In this document: piece by piece, positions 8,336-18,065 of the stretch
Layout: each line of letters starts with the position of its first letter
Numbering within the stretch: position 1 is the stretch's first letter
Assembly: GCA_903952205.1 (NCBI GenBank)
Contig: CAJBEZ010000099.1
Span: 1-64,000 of the forward strand
From: an uncultured Desulfomonile sp.
GTDB lineage: Bacteria > Desulfobacterota > Desulfomonilia > Desulfomonilales > Desulfomonilaceae
DNA: 64,000 nucleotides
Reading direction: 5' to 3'
Position numbers and translations under genes: made by a program
The notes under the pieces: model-generated
What the model was told of the DNA's origin: nothing
The model's database searches: none
Seen by the model: the letters and a program-made list of their open reading frames with translations, nothing else

Positions 8336-8692
8336 CTACGACGCTTTTATTTGCGCAAAACGCTTTCTGTATTGTCTGGCGGCCATATCAAACTCCTGCA
8401 TGATTTGTTTCCTGAGCGACTCCGGTTCAATCACCTCAGCCGCGGACCCGAACCCCATGATCCATGATATAATTTCATAGTTGATCGGGACTTCAACTGA
8501 GATCTCTATACCGCCGCCCTCGATCTCGCGCCATTCATGATCCAGACCTTATATGGATCCACCTTGCGCTGTGCCGTAAGTTTGCCGGTAGAAACGGCCC
8601 TGTAGTCTATTTCAACCTGTTTTCTTGACGTTGCCGCCTCACTGAGATCCTTGACGATACAAAAAATCCAATTCTAATCCCGGACGGGAACG
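8336..8692 (-). pseudogene. remnant of a WYL-domain transcriptional regulator
   Basis: Two collinear pieces of a WYL protein can be read on the minus strand. One frame, opening after a TAG, gives RKQVEIDYRA then KVDPYKVW, the start of the domain. A second frame gives GGGIEISVEVPINYEIISW, IMGFGSAAEVIEPESL and RKQIMQEF, its usual C-terminal end, with the stop at 8336. The central part that contains the W-Y-L residues and the N-terminal HTH are absent, so an internal deletion and a frameshift have occurred. WYL regulators bind ligands or ssDNA and often sit beside DNA-repair or defence genes; here the remnant lies directly downstream of yhaN. Confidence 0.65.
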
Positions 8693-8774
8693 GTTTTAGG
8701 AGCCTATCGGTTTAGAAACCCGCTTAGCCAGTCCACGTTAATATTTACGCACTTTTCTCTGTTCAAATTATCTG

Positions 8775-11700
8775 CTAGACGCCGGCAAGCAGCACATGTG
8801 TATAAATACCCGCTTTTGCGTCAATGGATTTTGCCAGCTCAAGAACCCGTCTATGATGGGTAAAAAGCAACACCTGGGTATGAGCCGCCAGTTCCGATAG
8901 AACCTCCAGGCAGACCCTAGTGCGTTCGTCGTCAAAGCCTATGAGAATGTCGTCGACAATAAATGGGATGGGCTCCCCCTTGCTTAGATGTTGTTCGAGC
9001 GTTGCGAGACGTAGAGCTAGATAAAGCTGATCTCTGGAACCGTCACTCATCCCTTCGACGGGAACCTCTTCATCGTTTGGGCGAACGCCGAGCAGAATTG
9101 GTTTACCACTTTCATCCAGCTCATCCCGGAGATTGGCGTACGAGCCCAAGGTAAGCTTGGAAAACAGTTCGCCAGCTCTAGCCAGAACCGGGGCCTGGTT
9201 TTTCTTTCGGTAGTCCTCTATCCGCTGCTCAAGGACGAGTGCGGCGATTTGCAACCGGAGGTATTGCTCGGCGCTCGACACCATGGTGGTAAAATGTTCT
9301 TCCGCCTCCTGCGCTGCGTTAGCAGCCGCCGCTCCGCCATCTTTTGCATGGATTTCACTCTGAAGCTTTTGACGATCATCGCGCAACCTGTCTCTTTGCT
9401 CTTGCAGCTCTTTCAATTCCCTGGAGATGTTCTCCAGTTCGCCTTCAATGGAATCGATATCCGATTCAGCAGCCTCTTTTTCCAATTCTTCGATGCTAAG
9501 GCCGTCACCATTACGGTTGAGTTCCTGCTTAATCCTGTCAAGATCCTTTTGAAGCTGTCTTTTGTGGTGCGAATTCTCACCGGCTTCTACCAGATCGTCG
9601 TCCGTTTCGACACCGGCCTGCTCCCTTAATGAGGCAAGTAGTTCTTTTGCAGCCCGAATCGTAATGTCTGTTTCTTTTATTTCCCCTTCTTTTTCTTTGA
9701 TTTGGGTCTCAATCTTCTGCAGTTTTGCTCTGGCTTCACGTGCGTCATTAAGTTCCCGATGTAGCTTCGCAGCGACAGCCGCAGCTTCTTGACTATCCCT
9801 TTTAAATCCAATTCCATCCGCAAATTCGAATACCTTTTTATTGAATTTCTCTTCGACTAGGTCCATCCCATAGATTCGTTTACGGAGATCTTCCGATTTG
9901 TCGAATTTATCGAAGAAATCCAATAGATGCTCGAATGTTTCGGTAGCGTGTTCGGGGTGAACATCCGCTTTTAGACCCAGCCCTTCGATTGCTTGCCCCC
10001 ATTCCCGCAACCAGTTTGATTCTTCATCCTCGATTTTCTTGAGTTCCTCGCTTGTTCTTTTCAGGCTGATATCTGCATCACTCAGTGACTTTTCCAGTTC
10101 ACGAGTCCTGTCCCGAGCGCCTTCTTCCTGCTCGACCCTTTGTTCACACAGAGAAATCATGGACTCAAGGTTCATGTCTTGCTGGGCTATCGATTCATCG
10201 AACTTTGTTATCTGGATAGAAACCTGTTTCTTGAGTCTCTTGAGATGCTCTGCGAGTATTTGCTCATCACCGGCGACCGCATTTGCAGACTGGACCGTTT
10301 TTACAAGTTTTTCCACCCTCAGAATCCATTGTTTCATCTCCCGTGGGGTTCCTGAATCGATCCCCAATGGCTCCCATACTGCATCCCATTTCTTCAGATA
10401 GGCTTTTTGGGTCTCAGTCGCAATCTTGATTTCGTCAGCAATGTCATCCATGCGAGATTTCAGGTCATCTAACTTCGCTTCCAGCCCCGCTCTTTTCACA
10501 ACCTGGTCGGTGGCCAACCGGAGACGATCAGAAACATCGTCGGCATTATCGACTTTCTGCTCATAGAGGGTAGGGAGATCTGATTCAGACGCAAATTCAC
10601 GAATGTCTTTCTCAACATCAACTTTCTGGATGTATTTCCGCTTTATCAGGTTCCACCCTGTATTCCGGACATAGCGTGACGCCTCTAGTTCAGAAATTGT
10701 AGGAACATTGCTCGTCAATAAGAGCGCCTTCAGATCCTGCTCGGTCCGTTTTTTCTCTTCTTCGGTATCGCTTTGTCTGCGTCTGCAATCCCTTATTTTT
10801 TCTGATAGCTCATCGCCATGTTTCTCAAAGGTGTCCAATGTCTCGGAAACGGGCATGGCTACCTTTAATAGCGATTCGACTGACGCTTTAAACCTTCCGA
10901 GTGTCGCAAACTCATTCTCGCATGCTAACTTTTCGTTGGATGCCCGTTTTTGTAAATCAGCCAACCGTTGTTCAACATCCCCCGCTTTGCGAGCAGATGC
11001 AATCGTGGCTTTCAGTTCGCTCAAATCCAGGTTGGACTGGGGTTGTTTGCCAAGTTCGTTTCTGATCGATTCTTGCTCGTCCTTGATATTCCTCAGAGTA
11101 AGTAGAGCCTTTTCTTTCTTTTGAGCCAGCAGACCGTGTTTTTGGGCCAGGATAGAAATCCATTTTTTATTGTTGAGTAGCGGCCTCAGATCATCGGCAT
11201 TGTCCAGTTTCATATCAGGACGCACGCTCTTGAGCTGGATCTCGGCTTCATTGCGCAACAAACGTCGCTTGCCATCTTGCTGTGGCCGATCTGTGATAGT
11301 TTTCTCGACAGCGCCTATTTCCTTGAAGAGTGTCAGAATAGCTTCTTCGTTGTCCATCAACTCATTGTGGACATTCAATGTCGCCGCTTCTTCTTCCAGG
11401 CTTTTACGTCTTATCGCTGCTTTCTCCTTTGACTCTACGGCCGATTGCAGCTTGTCGCTTGCAGTCTTTCTCTTTTCTTCGAAGTCTTCTGGTAAGAGTA
11501 GTACTTCCATCAACTCATTGACTCGGATTCGTAAAGATCGATGTTCAGCCAGCGCTCCCCTCACGCGATTGAGGCGATCAAGGCGACTTTTATCTCTGTT
11601 TTTGGCCTCGATTTCCTGTTCGATCTGCCCAATATCCAAAAAAGTCTTAGACAGGTCCTGCTGCAGCTCCTTCCATTTTGCAGTAGGCAGGCTCGTATCT

Positions 11701-12296
11701 TTGATTCTCTTTTGGGCGTCTCTATACTTTGCAATCGCCTGATTCAAAATCTTGGTTGACGCCCGAGGCTTGTAGATTTCCTCTGCGCCACTTTGCAGTT
11801 CGGTCAATATTTCTCGAAGATTTGCAGTGCCGACCGCTGCGCTGAACAGAGCTTGACCAACATCTCCTGATTCGTTTAGTAGCTCCTGGCCCCCTGCAAC
11901 CAACCGGACATGGTCTATCCCGAAGAGTTTAGTAAACATAGTTTCATCGATAGCGCCGGGCAAAAACGGAGTTAGAATCGCGTCGTCTAAAGGTTCATCC
12001 GTGGTGTATTTTAGTAAGGTTCCCTTTGAGCCCTTTCGCCGTACAAACTCTAATTCCTTACCATCAGATAGTCTCAATTTCCCGCCAATCCGAAGTTGTG
12101 GATTAGAGTGAAGAAAACTGTCGGGTGTACGTGTAGGAATACCGAACAACCATGCGATGAGGGCTCTCAGAGTTGTGCTCTTGCCCGCTTCGTTATCACC
12201 ATAAATTAAGTGCAGGCCGAATTGTCCATCGCAAAGATCCAGTGATTTTTGTGTGAAAGCGCCATAGGCAATGAGGTCGAGACGATCTATTCTCAT
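8775..12296 (-). CDS. yhaN: YhaN-like SMC/SbcC-type ATPase
   Basis: The protein has 1173 residues. It begins MRIDRLDLIAYGAF with a Walker A motif GDNEAGKST at about residue 34. About 850 residues of charged heptad coiled coil follow, and the C-terminus has a signature-like SDGSRDQLYLALRLA and a Walker B IPFIVDDILIGFD. This is the layout of Rad50/SbcC/YhaN ATPases, which clamp DNA and drive a paired Mre11-type nuclease. The ATG overlaps the stop of the upstream yhaO by four bases (ATGA), so the two are translationally coupled and surely act together in processing of DNA ends. I see no zinc hook CxxC at the coiled-coil apex, which separates it from true Rad50. Confidence 0.85.
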   Translation of the reverse strand: MRIDRLDLIAYGAFTQKSLDLCDGQFGLHLIYGDNEAGKSTTLRALIAWLFGIPTRTPDSFLHSNPQLRIGGKLRLSDGKELEFVRRKGSKGTLLKYTTDEPLDDAILTPFLPGAIDETMFTKLFGIDHVRLVAGGQELLNESGDVGQALFSAAVGTANLREILTELQSGAEEIYKPRASTKILNQAIAKYRDAQKRIKDTSLPTAKWKELQQDLSKTFLDIGQIEQEIEAKNRDKSRLDRLNRVRGALAEHRSLRIRVNELMEVLLLPEDFEEKRKTASDKLQSAVESKEKAAIRRKSLEEEAATLNVHNELMDNEEAILTLFKEIGAVEKTITDRPQQDGKRRLLRNEAEIQLKSVRPDMKLDNADDLRPLLNNKKWISILAQKHGLLAQKKEKALLTLRNIKDEQESIRNELGKQPQSNLDLSELKATIASARKAGDVEQRLADLQKRASNEKLACENEFATLGRFKASVESLLKVAMPVSETLDTFEKHGDELSEKIRDCRRRQSDTEEEKKRTEQDLKALLLTSNVPTISELEASRYVRNTGWNLIKRKYIQKVDVEKDIREFASESDLPTLYEQKVDNADDVSDRLRLATDQVVKRAGLEAKLDDLKSRMDDIADEIKIATETQKAYLKKWDAVWEPLGIDSGTPREMKQWILRVEKLVKTVQSANAVAGDEQILAEHLKRLKKQVSIQITKFDESIAQQDMNLESMISLCEQRVEQEEGARDRTRELEKSLSDADISLKRTSEELKKIEDEESNWLREWGQAIEGLGLKADVHPEHATETFEHLLDFFDKFDKSEDLRKRIYGMDLVEEKFNKKVFEFADGIGFKRDSQEAAAVAAKLHRELNDAREARAKLQKIETQIKEKEGEIKETDITIRAAKELLASLREQAGVETDDDLVEAGENSHHKRQLQKDLDRIKQELNRNGDGLSIEELEKEAAESDIDSIEGELENISRELKELQEQRDRLRDDRQKLQSEIHAKDGGAAAANAAQEAEEHFTTMVSSAEQYLRLQIAALVLEQRIEDYRKKNQAPVLARAGELFSKLTLGSYANLRDELDESGKPILLGVRPNDEEVPVEGMSDGSRDQLYLALRLATLEQHLSKGEPIPFIVDDILIGFDDERTRVCLEVLSELAAHTQVLLFTHHRRVLELAKSIDAKAGIYTHVLLAGV

Positions 12297-13555
12297 TTGG
12301 GGCCTCCTACCGTCAACAACCTGCCAACTACCATGTGCTTGGCCTCCTCAACCAACCGCTGAACAGTTTGTTCTTCATCCAGATTCAAGATAGAGTCTGG
12401 GCCGAACGCTTCCGGCATTTTTTGCCTGAGATCAGCGAGCACCCTGTCTAATCCATCAATCTCCTCGGCGTTACCCGGTGTATCCAGAATCTCTTTGAGC
12501 AGCTTCCCTAATGCGGTGTCATCGGCTAAGGTCGACTCCAGGTCGAGCTTTCCGGTAACGGCATTTTCAACTCGCTCTATCCATAGATCGTGACCGGCAA
12601 ATTCTGCCCCAAGCGCCTTTATCTGATGTTCGAGCCATTCTGGATGGGCGGCCAGTTCGTTAGATATCCTGGTTGCGCCCTCGAGCCGGATTCGCATTGC
12701 AATCGGACGACCTTCTCCTGATGTCTGTTCCTTTTCGATGGCCTTCCGAATACGCTCCAGGACCTCTCGCATCTCAACAACATCTGTGATGTCGACGCTG
12801 CAATGAACCCATCGCAGCACGTCCAGAGGGATTTTTTCTACCTCACAGGTAGCATTATCCTCGACGGTAACGAGTACACATCCTTTCGATCCACTTTCTC
12901 GAATGTGTCGTCCTTGAATGCATCCGGGAAATACGATCCACGGATCTTTAGAAACGAATTCCTGTTGGTGAACGTGTCCCAACGCCCAGTATTGGTAGCC
13001 TTTGGAACGGAGGTCATTCACTGTGCAAGGAGCATAAACAGCATGGCCTTCGCGACCATTAAGGCTTGTATGAAGAACCCCTATGTTGAACATGCCTTTT
13101 TCCGCTGCGCCAAAAGTCACTGCCAGATTTTCATCAACGTGTTGTGTTCCAAAACTCCGTCCATGGATCGCAACGCCTAAATCATCCAGCTTGATCGTTT
13201 CGGCTTTCCTCGTAGACAGGATCTTCATATTGGCTGGGCTATCCAGGGCCTTAGTCATTCGGTTCGCCGCATCATGGTTTCCTGTTACAGCGAAAACCAG
13301 GATATTGTGCCGGCCCAGTCGGCCTATTTGTTGGCTGAGAAATATTCCCGTGCTGTAATCTTTCCAGTCTCCATCATAGAGGTCGCCTGCCAACAGAACG
13401 AAAGCGACTTTTTCCTCAATGGCGATGTCTACAAGATTCTCGAGCGCCCTTCGGCCGGCATCCCGAATGGACTCCACCGGTGCTGATTCATAGCGGGACA
13501 AGCCCCGTAGAGGACTATCCAAATGAATGTCGGCAGCGTGAATAAACTTAAACAT
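12293..13555 (-). CDS. yhaO: YhaO/SbcD-like Mre11-family DNA exonuclease
   Basis: The protein has 420 residues from ATG 13555, which has an AAGGAAGAG site; the longer reading from 13618 adds 21 unconserved residues. Calcineurin-like phosphoesterase motifs occur in order: FIHAADIHLD, LLAGDLYDGD, VTGNHD and LGHVHQ, giving the metal ligands of SbcD/Mre11 nucleases. The C-terminal 180 residues are the capping/ATPase-binding part. It is the first gene of a two-gene operon with yhaN (four-base overlap). The pair would degrade or trim double-strand DNA ends in the cytoplasm, in repair or in defence against foreign DNA. Confidence 0.85.
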   Translation of the reverse strand: MFKFIHAADIHLDSPLRGLSRYESAPVESIRDAGRRALENLVDIAIEEKVAFVLLAGDLYDGDWKDYSTGIFLSQQIGRLGRHNILVFAVTGNHDAANRMTKALDSPANMKILSTRKAETIKLDDLGVAIHGRSFGTQHVDENLAVTFGAAEKGMFNIGVLHTSLNGREGHAVYAPCTVNDLRSKGYQYWALGHVHQQEFVSKDPWIVFPGCIQGRHIRESGSKGCVLVTVEDNATCEVEKIPLDVLRWVHCSVDITDVVEMREVLERIRKAIEKEQTSGEGRPIAMRIRLEGATRISNELAAHPEWLEHQIKALGAEFAGHDLWIERVENAVTGKLDLESTLADDTALGKLLKEILDTPGNAEEIDGLDRVLADLRQKMPEAFGPDSILNLDEEQTVQRLVEEAKHMVVGRLLTVGGPK

Positions 13556-13837
13556 GGTCCACTCTTCCTTTATGCGTAAGATACCTACCCATGAGCAGCT
13601 CATTAGTGTACGGATCATAGCGATCAGGGCGTAGCGCCAGAATAATGCCGATAAGGATAACTTTCATTTTTTACCCCCATTCTTTCGGTTACATGTTCCC
13701 GGTTGAAGTTTTCCCCGATGAGATAGGATCACGAGCATAACACGGGAATGATAATTTGTGGCATTTTTCCTGATCATCGAAGCCTCCCTACATTCCTTTT
13801 TGGCCTACAACAGTTAGTCTTCCCGCATGATAATTGT

Positions 13838-13959
13838 GATGTGTGTCAAATAAGGACAAATATCCCCAAGAAAATTGTCGAATGAATTTTTTCACTCAAA
13901 GGGCGCTATTCAAAAAGCTAAAAAAACTCCATTACATTTGTCCTTATTTGACACACGTC
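13838..13959. repeat. 122-bp palindromic (MITE- or BIME-like) element
   Basis: Bases 13838-13863 and 13934-13959 form inverted repeats of 26 bases that match at 24 positions. The arms contain GTGTGTCAAAT and read outward to inward in mirror order. The 70 bases between are AT-rich and have no gene. Terminal inverted repeats of this length around a short non-coding core suggest a miniature mobile element. A shorter palindrome with the same core is at 7386-7410. I did not find a clear target-site duplication. Confidence 0.75.
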
Positions 13960-14085
13960 GGTTTTACAATTGAATACCATCAGAAAATTACCCTGTTGCG
14001 GGACCGAAAATTCTGAACGGATTTTGCCACGAACGAACCTATAACCGTCAACCCTTTTTATATCAGGTTACGGGGAGTCAGAAGA

Positions 14086-14244
14086 ATGGGAATCTTTTGG
14101 ACTATAGTAATTATTTGGACAATAATCGGGTTTCTCAGCAACTGGGGTTACGGTCATGATAATGATAACAACGATTACAATTACAATAATGAAGACGATG
14201 ACCAGGAAAACTATGATGACTACAACGATTATGATGACAGGTAG
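14086..14244 (+). CDS. small membrane protein with an Asp/Asn/Tyr-rich tail
   Basis: A 52-residue frame starts at ATG 14086, with GGGGAG nine bases upstream. The first 18 residues form one hydrophobic helix (IFWTIVIIWTIIGFL). The remainder is almost only Asp, Asn and Tyr with a few Glu, an extreme acidic low-complexity tail. The order helix then acidic tail fits a single-pass membrane microprotein. It lies 47 bases ahead of the ATG of the RecB/helicase gene on the same strand and could be co-transcribed. The reverse strand also reads open, but as poly-Val/Ile, which I take as its shadow. No family is recognised. Confidence 0.45.
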   Translation: MGIFWTIVIIWTIIGFLSNWGYGHDNDNNDYNYNNEDDDQENYDDYNDYDDR

Positions 14245-14291
14245 TTCCAGCAAAATTCAATTTGGTAAACCGGAAGTCTGAGGCGCACAAA

Positions 14292-17200
14292 ATGAGAATA
14301 ATCGACAACAAAATCCTGTTTTCCGTTACGGATCTTTGCAATTTTCTTGAATGTGAACATCTGACCTCTCTGGACAAGATAAATCTTACAACTCCGCTAC
14401 CCCAGACGCCCGATGGCGACGATGCAAAACTTTTTCAGGACAAAGGTTTTGAACACGAACAATCCTACCTGCAAAAACTATCGGACAGCGGAATCAAGCT
14501 GATCGACCTATCTGAGGTTAGGGGAACCCCACAGATCAAGGCTGATGCCACGATTGAAGCCATGAAAACCGGAGCAGACATAATCTTCCAGGGAACCTTA
14601 CTAAGAAATAACCTATACGGTCATCCCGATTTTCTTCGAAAGGTCGACTCTCCTTCAAATCTGGGCCCATTTAGTTATGAGGTCATGGATACCAAGCTGG
14701 CCAGAAACCCCAAGACATATTTCATCATTCAACTGTGTTTTTATTCTGAACTTCTGGCAACGTTGCAGGCGATTCACCCTCGAATGATGAGCGTAGTGTT
14801 GGGCGACAAAACCGAACTCAACTTCAGGTTCGACCAGTTCAGCCAATACTACCAGACTTTAAAAGAACGTTTCCTCGACCGGATGATACACGATGCTGAC
14901 ACATATCCTGAAATCAACGAACATTGCAGTTTGTGCCGCTGGCGGGGCCTGTGTGAAGAAAAGTGGCTTCAAGACGATCACCTTAATCAGGTCGCCAATA
15001 TTATGAAAATCCAGATAAAAAAATTACGCTCTGCCGGGATTCTAACTTTGGCGCAACTCGCGGAACATGATGATCGTGTCAAAATTAAAAACATGGTTGC
15101 AGATACCCTGGTTAATCTCCGTCATCAGGCTGAGTTACAGCTCAAGAAGCGAAACACCGGCTCTAACGAAAAAGAATTGCTACCGCTCGATCCCGAAGGG
15201 TTACGAGGCTTTTATCGTTTACCAAAACCTGACCTCGGCGATCTGTTCTTTGACATGGAGGGCGATCCGCTTGAGTTAAACGGCCTTGAATACCTTTTCG
15301 GCGTCTATTATCGAGATGGCGATGAGCCGAAGTTCCAGAAGTTCTGGGCTCACAATCGCAATGAAGAGAGAAAGGCCTTTGAAGAGTTCATGGACTTTGT
15401 GGCTCAGCGGTTTAAAAAATATCCGTCCTCCCATATTTACCACTACGCCAGCTATGAAGAATCGGCCCTCAAGCGTCTCATGTGTTTGCACGGGATAAAG
15501 GAAGCCCAGGTGGATGATCTGCTCCGCCGGCAAAAACTGGTTGACCTTTACAAGGTTGTCAGGGAGAGCGTCCGAGTCTCTGAACCAAAATACTCAATAA
15601 AAAATCTCGAAACATTTTACATGGAAAAGCGGGAAGCTGATGTAAAAAACGCCATCTCCAGCATCGTCTCCTACGAAAAGTGGCTGCAAACAGCGGATGA
15701 AAAGATTCTTGACGACATAGCCGAATATAACCACGAGGATTGCCGTTCCACCTACATGTTGAGGGAATGGCTCCTGACTTTCCGACCGCAGGATTTGCCA
15801 TGGATGAATCAGGCCCAGCCTGGCAATGACAAAAAAGCCCGTCAGAAATCCGACCGTCAGATCGCATTGGAGCAGAAGCTCGAGTCGTATCGTGTCGCCT
15901 TGCTCGACGACCTCAGAGCCAACTCCCAGGACACACATCTTCGTGAACTTGTATTCTATTTGCTCGATTTTCATCGACGATGTGAGAAGCCGGCGTGGTG
16001 GGCAATCTTTTCAAGGATGGAAATGACGGATGAAGATCTGATCGACGACCCGGAGTGTATCGGAGGCATGACTCTGGACAAGGGGCGAAAAAAGATAGAC
16101 CCAAACGCAGGAGGTGTTGTCTATCAATATCCTGAGCAGGAATTCAAGCTTGGGGAAGGGGATAAATGTGTTTACACCGGTGATTTCAAGGAAGAATTCA
16201 AGATAGTTCGTATTGATGAAAATGAACGGCTCCTCCAAATTGAATCTGATTCTGGATCGGCGCTTCCGGAAGAACTTTCCGTGTCAACAGGCGGCCCTAT
16301 CAGGACCGGTTCATTGACCAAAGCCGTGTTGAAATTTGCGGACAGCATAATTAGTCGGGACAAGCGTTATGCCGCTCTTGAGGCCATTCTCAACAGGGCA
16401 ACTCCGATTATAAGAGGCCATTCAGCGGGTCAACCGGTCGTTAATCCTGAAAACGCCGGCATCTGGGAAATTATTGAGGCCGTAGCCGGTCTACAGGAGA
16501 GCTATCTGTTCATTCAAGGCCCCCCGGGGACGGGCAAGACCTACACGGGATCTCATATAATAGCTGAATTGATCAGAAGAGGTTTCAGGGTTGGGGTGTC
16601 GTCGAACAGTCACAAGGCGATCAACAATCTCCTGAAACATGTGGAAATGCGAGCCCCAGAAAAGGGCCCAAGATTCCATGGCCTGAAAAAATCCACAGAT
16701 AACAAGGCAAGCTGGTTCAAAGGCAAGTACATAGAGGATGTTACGAGTAACAAGGAAATCTATGAGTCTAAAACCAATCTGGTAGCGGGCACGGCATGGC
16801 TTTTCGCGGGGATGGACCAGAATCTTGACTTTCTGTTCGTTGACGAAGCGGGCCAGGTTTCGCTCGCTAATCTCGTGGCAATGGGAACCTCAGCCAAAAA
16901 CATTGTTCTTCTTGGCGATCAAATGCAGCTTGGCCAGCCGATTCAGGGAGTTCATCCTGGCAGATCCGGTGAATCAACCCTGGAATATCTGCTTGACGGA
17001 GAAGCTACAATCAAACCGGATAGAGGCGTCTTTCTTGATACTACCTGGCGAATGCATGAGGATGTTTGTCATTTTATATCAGAGGCGGTTTATGACTCCC
17101 GATTGAAGCCTGAAAAGGCCAATCAGAATCAGCGACTTATCTTGAATTCAAATGCTCACAAGTGTCTCAAACCGTCAGGTGTCGGTTTTGTTCCGATTGA

Positions 17201-17657
17201 ACACGACGGATGTTCCCAGAAAAGCCGGGAAGAGGCTGCTCTGATCAAGGAAGTCCTCGGAAGTCTTGTTCAGCAATCCTATCGGGATCGCGACGAAAAC
17301 GAACACCGCATCACGCTCGAAAACATAATGGTTGTAGCGCCGTACAACATGCAGGTAAATCTCTTGAAACGAGTTTTACCAAAGGGGGCGAGAGTCGGCA
17401 CTGTGGACAAGTTTCAGGGGCAGGAATCCGAGGTTGTGATCATCTCAATGGCCACTTCGAGCGGCGAATACTTACCTCGCCGTATTGAATTTCTCTACAG
17501 CAAAAACCGGCTGAATGTGGCCATTTCCCGTGCCCGAACGTTGGCGATACTCGTAGTCAATCCATCGTTGCTCAGCATCAAATGCGCCACAATAGATCAG
17601 ATCCAGCTTGTCAATACGCTTTGCTGGGCTCGCAATTATTCGAACCGTGTTGGGTGA
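14292..17657 (+). CDS. TM0106-type RecB-like nuclease / RNase H / superfamily 1 helicase fusion
   Basis: The protein has 1121 residues from ATG 14292 (a GAGG lies upstream); an earlier TTG at 14262 is less likely. The N-terminal third is a RecB-family nuclease with GHPDFL and MDTKLA as the PD-(D/E)xK core; one N-terminal Cys (NFLEC) and a later CSLCRWRGLC resemble the Fe-S ligands of Cas4/AddB-like nucleases. The middle has an RNase H-like 3'-5' exonuclease core (FFDMEGDPL, YNHEDC). The C-terminal half is a Dna2/Upf1-like helicase: QGPPGTGKT, FVDEAGQ, LLGDQMQL, VDKFQGQES, NVAISRAR. It should unwind and cut DNA or RNA. It lies close to yhaO-yhaN, on the opposite strand. Confidence 0.85.
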   Translation: MRIIDNKILFSVTDLCNFLECEHLTSLDKINLTTPLPQTPDGDDAKLFQDKGFEHEQSYLQKLSDSGIKLIDLSEVRGTPQIKADATIEAMKTGADIIFQGTLLRNNLYGHPDFLRKVDSPSNLGPFSYEVMDTKLARNPKTYFIIQLCFYSELLATLQAIHPRMMSVVLGDKTELNFRFDQFSQYYQTLKERFLDRMIHDADTYPEINEHCSLCRWRGLCEEKWLQDDHLNQVANIMKIQIKKLRSAGILTLAQLAEHDDRVKIKNMVADTLVNLRHQAELQLKKRNTGSNEKELLPLDPEGLRGFYRLPKPDLGDLFFDMEGDPLELNGLEYLFGVYYRDGDEPKFQKFWAHNRNEERKAFEEFMDFVAQRFKKYPSSHIYHYASYEESALKRLMCLHGIKEAQVDDLLRRQKLVDLYKVVRESVRVSEPKYSIKNLETFYMEKREADVKNAISSIVSYEKWLQTADEKILDDIAEYNHEDCRSTYMLREWLLTFRPQDLPWMNQAQPGNDKKARQKSDRQIALEQKLESYRVALLDDLRANSQDTHLRELVFYLLDFHRRCEKPAWWAIFSRMEMTDEDLIDDPECIGGMTLDKGRKKIDPNAGGVVYQYPEQEFKLGEGDKCVYTGDFKEEFKIVRIDENERLLQIESDSGSALPEELSVSTGGPIRTGSLTKAVLKFADSIISRDKRYAALEAILNRATPIIRGHSAGQPVVNPENAGIWEIIEAVAGLQESYLFIQGPPGTGKTYTGSHIIAELIRRGFRVGVSSNSHKAINNLLKHVEMRAPEKGPRFHGLKKSTDNKASWFKGKYIEDVTSNKEIYESKTNLVAGTAWLFAGMDQNLDFLFVDEAGQVSLANLVAMGTSAKNIVLLGDQMQLGQPIQGVHPGRSGESTLEYLLDGEATIKPDRGVFLDTTWRMHEDVCHFISEAVYDSRLKPEKANQNQRLILNSNAHKCLKPSGVGFVPIEHDGCSQKSREEAALIKEVLGSLVQQSYRDRDENEHRITLENIMVVAPYNMQVNLLKRVLPKGARVGTVDKFQGQESEVVIISMATSSGEYLPRRIEFLYSKNRLNVAISRARTLAILVVNPSLLSIKCATIDQIQLVNTLCWARNYSNRVG

Positions 17658-17801
17658 GTGTCAAAGTAAAACTGTAATCAGAACCCAGTATGTTCTGGAA
17701 CACAAAATTCACTGGATTAACCCAGTTTGTTGTTTATTGATTTTTTTCGTGAAAAGTGAACGGTGGCCGTGCTAAAATCCCGCCCTCTGGAGGGGCCGCA
17801 C

Positions 17802-18047
17802 ATGACATTTAACAAATGGCTGGACAAGTTTATGGAGGAGAACGCCATCGATACCGAGCAAATCCTTACAGTGACCGGACCTAGCGGAGAAAACCGCATC
17901 CCCATTGCTCGTGTAATCGAGGCGATTAAGTCCTCGCCTATTCACGAACAAGACGAAATTAAGGAAATGTTTTTCAAAACCGGCAAAGATAATGTGAAAC
18001 TTTTTATGACATACGTTTATTATATGGCGAATATTATGGCGGTATAG
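17802..18047 (+). CDS. small protein of unknown function
   Basis: The protein has 81 residues from ATG 17802, which has GGAGG nine bases upstream; a GTG at 17763 would add 13 residues without a site. It is helical and rich in charged residues (ENRIPIARVIEAI, EIKEMFF), ending in an aromatic stretch (TYVYYMANIM). No motif is recognised. A 29-residue frame with a strong ribosome site follows 18 bases after the stop. Confidence 0.5.
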   Translation: MTFNKWLDKFMEENAIDTEQILTVTGPSGENRIPIARVIEAIKSSPIHEQDEIKEMFFKTGKDNVKLFMTYVYYMANIMAV

Positions 18048-18065
18048 GGGGGGAAGGTAGCTAAT

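Noticed and set aside
14068-14253. Minus-strand frame encoding a run of Val and Ile
   Set aside because: It is the reverse complement of the Asp/Asn codons of the plus-strand microprotein and has no ribosome site or normal protein composition.
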